DNA of 28,770 nt from Rosettibacter sp964572725 (GTDB lineage Bacteria; Bacteroidota; Ignavibacteria; Ignavibacteriales; Melioribacteraceae): contig CAZNFW010000036.1 of NCBI GenBank assembly GCA_964572725.1, positions 1-28,770 of the forward strand, given 5' to 3'. The translations under genes were made by a program, and so were the position numbers. How positions within the stretch are numbered: the stretch's first letter is position 1; each line of letters starts with the position of its first letter. The notes under the pieces were generated by a model. That model made no database searches and was not told where the DNA came from. It saw only the letters and a list, made by a program, of their open reading frames with translations. Below, in pieces: positions 23,827 to 28,770 of the stretch.

Positions 23827-24972
23827 TTAACGAATTATTTTTTTGAATGTTGAAACGAGGTCTAATTTTTCCCATGTAAAATCTTTATCATTTCTTCCAA
23901 AGTGACCATAAGCAGATGTTTTATGATAGATTGGCCGTCGGAGTTTTAATCTGTCGATAATGCCGAGAGGTGTTAAATCTATTTCTTTTCTGATAATTTT
24001 TCCAAGTTCAATATCTGGGATAACACCAGTTCCTTTTGTATTTATAAAAACAGAAACTGGCTGAGCTACGCCGATTGCATAAGCAAGCTGAACAAGACAT
24101 TCTTTAGCAAGACCAGCAGCCACAATATTTTTTGCTATATGGCGTGCGGCATATGTTGCACTCCTATCAACTTTAGATGGGTCTTTCCCAGAAAATGCAC
24201 CGCCGCCGTGTGGAGCCCAACCACCATAAGTATCCACTATGATTTTTCTTCCTGTTAAACCGCTGTCGCCGTGAGGACCGCCAATTTCAAATCTTCCTGT
24301 TGGATTTACAAAAAATTTTGTTCTTTTATCAAGAAAATGTTCTGGTATAACTTTTTTTATTACATTTTCTATAACATCTTCCTTAATTCTTTTTTGACTT
24401 ACATTCGGGTCGTGTTGAGTTGATACAACAATAGCATCAACACGAATTGGATTATTGTTGTCATCAAATTCAATTGTAACCTGAGATTTTGCATCAGGTC
24501 TAAGATATGGCATCTCATTAGGTGAATTTTTTCTGATATCAGCAAGTCGTTTAACAAGTTTATGAGCAAATATTATCGGCATAGGCATATACTCTGGTGT
24601 CTGGTCGCAAGCATATCCGAACATTAAACCCTGATCGCCTGCACCGCCTTTATCAACACCCATAGCAATATCAGGTGATTGTGCATGAATTGAATTAATT
24701 ACACCACATGATTCTGCATCAAATTTATATTCTGCTTTTGTGTAACCAATATTTCTTATAGTTGTTCTTACAATATGTTCAATATCCAGATAAGCATTTG
24801 TAGAAATTTCTCCTCCTACTACTACAAGTCCAGTTGTAACAAATGTTTCACAGGCTACCCTGCCTTCGGGGTCCTGTTTTAATACTGCATCTAAAACAGC
24901 ATCCGAAATTGCATCACAAATTTTGTCTGGATGTCCTTCTGATACCGATTCTGATGTAAATAAGTATGGCAT
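23827..24972 (-). CDS. metK: S-adenosylmethionine synthetase
   Basis: Makes SAM from methionine and ATP. The 381-residue protein is of standard length and starts MPYLFTSESVSEGHPDK, with GHPDK at 13-17. Other family blocks are GAGDQGLMFGYACDQT at 110-125, FEIGGPHGDSGLTGRK and GGGAFSGKDPSKVDRS, which carry the ATP, methionine and metal contacts. GAGG lies 8 bases before the ATG. It stands 20 bases after the nucleotidyltransferase gene and 16 bases before ahcY, placing SAM synthesis and SAH removal in one transcript. No SAM riboswitch is visible in the short gap before it or upstream of the first gene. Confidence 0.98.
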   Translation of the reverse strand: MPYLFTSESVSEGHPDKICDAISDAVLDAVLKQDPEGRVACETFVTTGLVVVGGEISTNAYLDIEHIVRTTIRNIGYTKAEYKFDAESCGVINSIHAQSPDIAMGVDKGGAGDQGLMFGYACDQTPEYMPMPIIFAHKLVKRLADIRKNSPNEMPYLRPDAKSQVTIEFDDNNNPIRVDAIVVSTQHDPNVSQKRIKEDVIENVIKKVIPEHFLDKRTKFFVNPTGRFEIGGPHGDSGLTGRKIIVDTYGGWAPHGGGAFSGKDPSKVDRSATYAARHIAKNIVAAGLAKECLVQLAYAIGVAQPVSVFINTKGTGVIPDIELGKIIRKEIDLTPLGIIDRLKLRRPIYHKTSAYGHFGRNDKDFTWEKLDLVSTFKKIIR

Positions 24973-24992
24973 TTATAACCTCAACTAATTTA

Positions 24993-25970
24993 TTAGAAAA
25001 ATTCTATTTCTGATGAATCACCGGCATTTAATTTTTTGAAATTACCTTTTATAACAGCATTACTTCCAATAATTGAATTTTCAAGCATAGCTTTTTCAAT
25101 CTTTGCACCCGAACTTATAATCGAGTTTTTAATTATTGAGTCAGTTATTATGCAATCTTCAGAAATTGTTGTAAATGGACCTATTACAGAATTTTTAATT
25201 AATGCGCTCTCAGAAATAAATACTGGATTATTAATTACAACATCATCATAAGATTTAGTAAAATGATTTTTTGTTAGCAAAAATTGATTTGTTGTTAAAA
25301 GTGTTTCTGGTTTGCCGCAGTCATACCATCCTTCAACAGGAAATGTTGTTATTGTTTCACCGTGTTCAATCATTAACTGTAATGCATCTGTTAACTGGTA
25401 TTCACCTCGCGTTCTAATATCTTTTTTAATTATTTCATCTAAACATTCTTTCAATAGTTTTGAATTAGTAATATAATAAAGTCCAACAAGCGCAAGATTT
25501 GAAACTGGTGTTTGTGGCTTTTCAATTAACTTAATTATTCTATTATTTTCACAAACAGCAACACCAAATCTTGAAGGGTCGTCAACAACTTTAACTCCCA
25601 GTGAAGTTACTTTTTGTGATAAAACATTTTTTAAGTTAACATCAAATATTGTATCACCAAGAATTATAAAAATGTCTTCATCATTAAAAGTTGGAGATGC
25701 CATGTAAATTGCATGACCCAGACCAAGAAGCTCTTCCTGCTCTACAAACTTTGCTTCTAATTGTTTGTAATTTTTATTTATATACTCAATTATTTTTTCT
25801 CCCATGTAACCAATAATAAAAGTGGCGCTGGTAATGTTTTCAGAAATAATTTTGTCAATAATATGACCCAGAATTGGTTTACCACCAACATTTAATAAAA
25901 CTTTTGGAAGTGAATATGTGTGTGGTTTCAATCTGGTACCAAAACCTGCTGCAGGTATTACTGCTCTCAA
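24993..25970 (-). CDS. Sugar-phosphate nucleotidyltransferase with a C-terminal beta-helix
   Basis: A 325-residue NDP-sugar pyrophosphorylase. The N-terminal Rossmann-like domain has the signature AAGFGTRLKPHTYSLPK (G-loop 8-13, K23) and the metal-binding LGDTIFDVN. From about residue 240, repeated hexapeptides (IKNSVIG, ITDSIIK, LENSIIG) indicate a short left-handed beta-helix, as in RmlA-like and GlmU-like long forms. The sugar cannot be assigned safely; glucose-1-phosphate thymidylyl- or uridylyltransferase is likely. Translation begins at TTG 25970, supported by AAGGA upstream and by the exact family N-terminus MRAVIPAAGFGTR. It heads a minus-strand operon with metK and ahcY, an uncommon grouping. 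It is divergent from the gene at 26125. Confidence 0.9.
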   Translation of the reverse strand: MRAVIPAAGFGTRLKPHTYSLPKVLLNVGGKPILGHIIDKIISENITSATFIIGYMGEKIIEYINKNYKQLEAKFVEQEELLGLGHAIYMASPTFNDEDIFIILGDTIFDVNLKNVLSQKVTSLGVKVVDDPSRFGVAVCENNRIIKLIEKPQTPVSNLALVGLYYITNSKLLKECLDEIIKKDIRTRGEYQLTDALQLMIEHGETITTFPVEGWYDCGKPETLLTTNQFLLTKNHFTKSYDDVVINNPVFISESALIKNSVIGPFTTISEDCIITDSIIKNSIISSGAKIEKAMLENSIIGSNAVIKGNFKKLNAGDSSEIEFF

Positions 25971-26124
25971 TAACTACTTCCTTTTTTTTACATTCTCAAT
26001 TTAATTAATAAGGTATCGTTTATCAAATTAGTGATTATAGTTTATGTTCATTATAGAAAATCAAAAATTATTTTATGATATTGAATAAGTAAAACTAAAA
26101 GTTATATCGAATGGAGATAATGTT

Positions 26125-26835
26125 ATGATTAATTCAGAAGATGTATTAAAATATACTTATACTTTTGTTTTTAATGATGGAAGAGAAAAAAAATTTGAAA
26201 TACATCTTGATAGAAAAACATTAAATATAATTTCTGAGGAACAAAAAGAAATTGTTCATTGGGCAAGACGTGAGCAATTTAAGTGTGCGAATGAATTCTG
26301 TAATGCTTTGCACAAAGATTATTGCCCAATAGCAGTTAATATTGATAACATTATTCAATTCTTTAGTGATACTAATTCATATGAAATAGTTAAGATTTAT
26401 GCAGAAGTTGATGAAAGAGCTTATTACAAAGAAACATCGGTTCAAAAAGGTATAAGCAGTTTAATTGGAATAATAATGCCGACAAGCGGATGCCCTGTTC
26501 TTGCAAAATTAAAACCACTTACAAGATTTCATCTTCCTTTTGCTTCAATTGAAGAGACTGAATTCAGAGTTATTGGAATGTATTTGTTTGTGCAGTATAT
26601 GATTATGCAAAGAGGCGGTCAACCTGACTGGGAGATGAAAAAATTAAAACAGATTTATGAAGATATTCTTAAAATTAACAGAACACTTTCTGAAAAAGTA
26701 GCCAGCCTCGAAAACAAAGATGCAAGCATAAATGCTATTGTTGCACTCGACAATTTTGCACAATTTATAACAAGCAGTCTTGAATATAACGACCTTACAG
26801 ATTTTGAAGATATTTTCAGAGAATGGCTTGAGTAA
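26125..26835 (+). CDS. Conserved cysteine-containing protein, possibly DUF6901 family
   Basis: A 236-residue soluble protein without signal peptide or membrane helix. It begins with a beta-strand pair (YTYTFVFNDGREKKFEIHLD). A cysteine cluster follows (C54, C59, C67: FKCANEFC...YCPIAVN), then TSVQKGISSLIGIIMPTSGCPV with C123. After this come RFHLPFASIEETEFR with H136 and a helical C-terminal half (FVQYMIMQRGGQPDWEMKKLKQIYEDI). From memory this matches an uncharacterised family met in anaerobic and delta-type bacteria (DUF6901), but I am not sure of the number. Four cysteines and a histidine suggest a metal site; that is inference. GGAG lies 8 bases before the ATG. It is divergent from the nucleotidyltransferase gene and separated from the ABC genes by 104 bases. 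Confidence 0.65.
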   Translation: MINSEDVLKYTYTFVFNDGREKKFEIHLDRKTLNIISEEQKEIVHWARREQFKCANEFCNALHKDYCPIAVNIDNIIQFFSDTNSYEIVKIYAEVDERAYYKETSVQKGISSLIGIIMPTSGCPVLAKLKPLTRFHLPFASIEETEFRVIGMYLFVQYMIMQRGGQPDWEMKKLKQIYEDILKINRTLSEKVASLENKDASINAIVALDNFAQFITSSLEYNDLTDFEDIFREWLE

Positions 26836-26939
26836 TTTACTGCAGTAATATTAAAATTAAATAGTGGATTTAATATGTTAATTTAAATTTAGTATTTACT
26901 TAATCAGCAAGTCAAATAATTTATTATTTATAGTAAAAC
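26836..26939. other. AT-rich gap with short inverted repeats before the ABC exporter
   Basis: A 104-base gap. It holds a 12-bp palindrome TTACTGCAGTAA at 26837-26848 directly after the stop codon, and a 7-bp AT-only inverted repeat ATTAAAT/ATTTAAT at 26856-26874. Either could be an operator or a weak terminator. No ribosome binding site is visible before ATG 26940. Confidence 0.3.
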
Positions 26940-27884
26940 ATGTTTAGCATCGAAGCAATAAATCTTACAAAAAAATTTGATTCGTTTACTGCAGTAGATA
27001 ATATCTCGTTTAATGTGAAAGAAGGAGAAATATTTGGATTCCTTGGTGCTAATGGTGCAGGAAAATCAACTACAATTAGAATGTTATGCGGAATTCTTGA
27101 ACCAACATCTGGAGATGCAATAGTTGGAGGTTGCAGTGTAGTTAAAAATCCAGATGGAGTAAAATTAAATATTGGTTATATGTCACAAAAATTTTCTCTG
27201 TATAATGATTTAACAGTTGAAGAAAATATAGAATTTTTTGGCGGCATTTATGGATTACATGGAAAAATTTTAAAAGAGAAAAAAGATTGGGTATTAAAAA
27301 TTTCTTATTTAAAAGGGAGCGAAAAATTATTAACAGGTTCACTGCCTACAGGTATTAAGCAGCGTCTTGCTCTTGGTATTGCAGTAATTCATAATCCTAA
27401 AATTGTTTTTCTTGATGAGCCTACAAGCGGAGTTGACCCAATTTATAGAAGAAACTTCTGGGGATTAATTAATGAACTTTCGAATGAAGGAACTACTGTT
27501 CTTGTTACAACTCATTATCTTGAAGAAGCTGAATATTGCAACGATATTATTTTAATTGACTCAGGAAAAATTATTGCACAGGGAAATCCAAAAAAATTGA
27601 AAACCAATTACATTAAAAACCCAATTTTTGAAATAGAAATTAATAACACAATCGAAGCTCTTGAGATTTTTGAAAAGCAAAATTTTGTTAGTGAAGTTTC
27701 GATATTTGGAAATAATCTTCATGTGATTACTAATGATAAGTTTCAAAATATAAATCAGATTTATTCATTGCTGAATGAAAAAAATATAGTCCTTAAAAGA
27801 ATTAATTCAATAGTTCCAACACTCGAAGATGTATTTATTCATCTTTTAGAAAAAAGAAAGAATAATGGAAAAGATTCTTCTTAA
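26940..27884 (+). CDS. ABC exporter ATP-binding protein (ABC-2 / YbhF-like)
   Basis: A 314-residue ATPase for an ABC-2-type exporter at the cytoplasmic face of the inner membrane. Walker A is GANGAGKST at 36-44, the Q-loop follows at MSQKFSLYNDLTVEEN, and Walker B is IVFLDEPTSGVDP at 156-167, followed by the H-loop THYLEEAE. The signature LSGG is replaced by SLPTGIKQRLALG (134-146), as in YbhF-like ATPases, which often read LPxGxKQRLA. Residues 220-314 are the C-terminal extension of this exporter class, ending PTLEDVFIHLLE. The permease gene starts 20 bases inside its 3' end. The substrate is unknown; relatives handle drugs or lipophilic compounds. Confidence 0.93.
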   Translation: MFSIEAINLTKKFDSFTAVDNISFNVKEGEIFGFLGANGAGKSTTIRMLCGILEPTSGDAIVGGCSVVKNPDGVKLNIGYMSQKFSLYNDLTVEENIEFFGGIYGLHGKILKEKKDWVLKISYLKGSEKLLTGSLPTGIKQRLALGIAVIHNPKIVFLDEPTSGVDPIYRRNFWGLINELSNEGTTVLVTTHYLEEAEYCNDIILIDSGKIIAQGNPKKLKTNYIKNPIFEIEINNTIEALEIFEKQNFVSEVSIFGNNLHVITNDKFQNINQIYSLLNEKNIVLKRINSIVPTLEDVFIHLLEKRKNNGKDSS

Positions 27885-28770
27885 AGAAAGTTTAATCAGA
27901 ATTAAAGCAATATCAAAGAAAGAAATACGGCAGCTGCTTCGCGATGTTCGAATGCTGGGAGTTATTTTTTTGTTTCCAATATTTCTTCTGATAGTTTTTG
28001 GCTATGCAATTAATTTTGATGTTCGACATGTTAAAATAGCAGTATATGATTTGGACAAATCATCACTAAGCAAAACATATATCCAATCTCTGATTAGCAG
28101 TGAGTATTTTGATTTAAAAGGTTACATAAAAAAAGATAGTGATATTAAAAAAATCCTTGATGAGAATTTAGCACAATGCGTAATAGTCATACCAGAAAAT
28201 TTTTCAAGAGAAATTAATTCAAATCGAACTGCAAAAATTCAATATTTAATTGACGGCGTACAGGGAAATACCGCAACTATGATAATGAATTATGTTAACA
28301 TAGCAACAGCAGATTTATCAAAAAAAATTACAGTTGAGTTTTTAGAAAGAATGGGAAAAAAATTATTTATTCCAATTCAATTAGAACCAAGATTCTGGTT
28401 TAATCCCGAATTAAATTCTACTCGATTTTTGTTGCCGGGATTGATAGGAATGATTTTAATTCTTGTTGCAGTAGTTACAATTTCTCTTTCAATTGTTAGA
28501 GAAAAAGAAAAAGGAACAATAGAACAGCTGAATGTTTCATCTTTATCTGTAAGTGAACTTCTTCTTGGCAAAATTATTCCTTATGTAATTATAGCATTTA
28601 TTAATGCAGGAATGGTGCTTTTAGCAGGATATTTATTTTTTGATATTGTCATTAAAGGAAGCTTTATTTGGTTAATGATATGCACTCTTATTTTTCTTAC
28701 AGCATCTTTAGGAATAGGTATAATTGTATCTGTTGTTGCAGATTCACTTCAGGTTGCTTTTCAAATTGGA
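27865..28770 (+). CDS. ABC-2 exporter permease, YbhS/YbhR-like (partial, runs off the right edge)
   Basis: An open frame of 302 residues from ATG 27865 to the window end. A short cytoplasmic N-terminus with the motif KKEIRQLLRDVRML leads to a first helix (LGVIFLFPIFLLIVFGYAIN, 31-50). A periplasmic domain of about 160 residues follows (KIAVYDLDKSSLSK, FSREINSNRTAKIQYLIDG). Further helices begin with FLLPGLIGMILILVAVVTIS, then the conserved VREKEKGTIEQLNVSSLS loop. This is the ABC2_membrane_3 layout of YbhS/YbhR subunits. It overlaps the ATPase gene by 20 bases. A second permease may follow outside the window, and the usual HlyD-like fusion protein is not upstream. Confidence 0.9.
   Translation, partial: MEKILLKESLIRIKAISKKEIRQLLRDVRMLGVIFLFPIFLLIVFGYAINFDVRHVKIAVYDLDKSSLSKTYIQSLISSEYFDLKGYIKKDSDIKKILDENLAQCVIVIPENFSREINSNRTAKIQYLIDGVQGNTATMIMNYVNIATADLSKKITVEFLERMGKKLFIPIQLEPRFWFNPELNSTRFLLPGLIGMILILVAVVTISLSIVREKEKGTIEQLNVSSLSVSELLLGKIIPYVIIAFINAGMVLLAGYLFFDIVIKGSFIWLMICTLIFLTASLGIGIIVSVVADSLQVAFQIG

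Noticed and set aside
24973..24992. SAM riboswitch before metK
   Set aside because: The gap is 20 bases, too short for any SAM riboswitch, and the region upstream of the operon (25971-26124) shows no such fold.
26837..26848. TTACTGCAGTAA palindrome as a defined operator
   Set aside because: Single copy in intergenic DNA, directly after a stop codon and with no recognised regulator; listed only within the gap description.

Overview
The window is AT-rich and dense in genes. It reads as ordinary chromosome from a free-living Gram-negative bacterium, most likely in the Ignavibacteria / Chlorobi / Bacteroidota neighbourhood. This placement is inferred from the protein families (DUF4159 with a DUF4175-like protein, paired secreted M16 peptidases, short AhcY next to MetK, PD40 propeller), strong A/T codon bias and weak or purine-only ribosome binding sites. 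No search was run. I saw no rRNA, tRNA, CRISPR array, transposase or phage gene.

Layout. 1-193 is the 3' end of an unidentified gene, convergent with alr (202-1353, minus). 1496-4746 is a plus-strand run: a YgjV-like membrane protein fused to an acetyltransferase-like domain, an RluA-type pseudouridine synthase, a small unknown protein and an RsmB/RsmF-type rRNA methyltransferase. 4994-9007 holds a secreted DUF4159 protein and a 1115-residue membrane-anchored coiled-coil protein. A hairpin then separates these from two minus-strand M16 peptidases (9069-11883), one catalytic and one lacking the zinc site. A cold-shock gene with a textbook terminator follows (12123-12377), then minus-strand lgt and a six-bladed PD40 propeller protein. 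14592-19602 runs forward: a Lon-family protease, pyruvate kinase (GTG start overlapping the lon stop) and an AmrS-type radical SAM enzyme.

19757-22446 is the most unusual part: four tightly packed plus-strand genes encoding a small secreted protein ending in two cysteines, a seven-helix membrane protein, a PAS histidine kinase and a receiver-only protein whose phospho-acceptor Asp is Glu. I read this as a candidate uncharacterised envelope-sensing cassette. It contains a perfect 14-bp inverted repeat inside the seven-helix gene, and the kinase start is unclear.

22533-25970 (minus) carries a sugar nucleotidyltransferase, metK and ahcY, so SAM synthesis and SAH recycling are adjacent. The window ends with a conserved cysteine-containing protein of unknown role (26125-26835) and an ABC-2 exporter: ATPase at 26940-27884 and a permease open to the right edge.

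Two hairpins with the same arms (TGTCTAAAAAG / CTTTTTAGACA) sit exactly between convergent genes at 9010-9054 and 22457-22523. They look like a dispersed family of bidirectional terminators or miniature-element remnants. Several start codons were moved inward from the longest reading frame because a ribosome binding site or the family N-terminus favours the internal start: 1353, 2909, 10523, 14381, 14592 and 19757.
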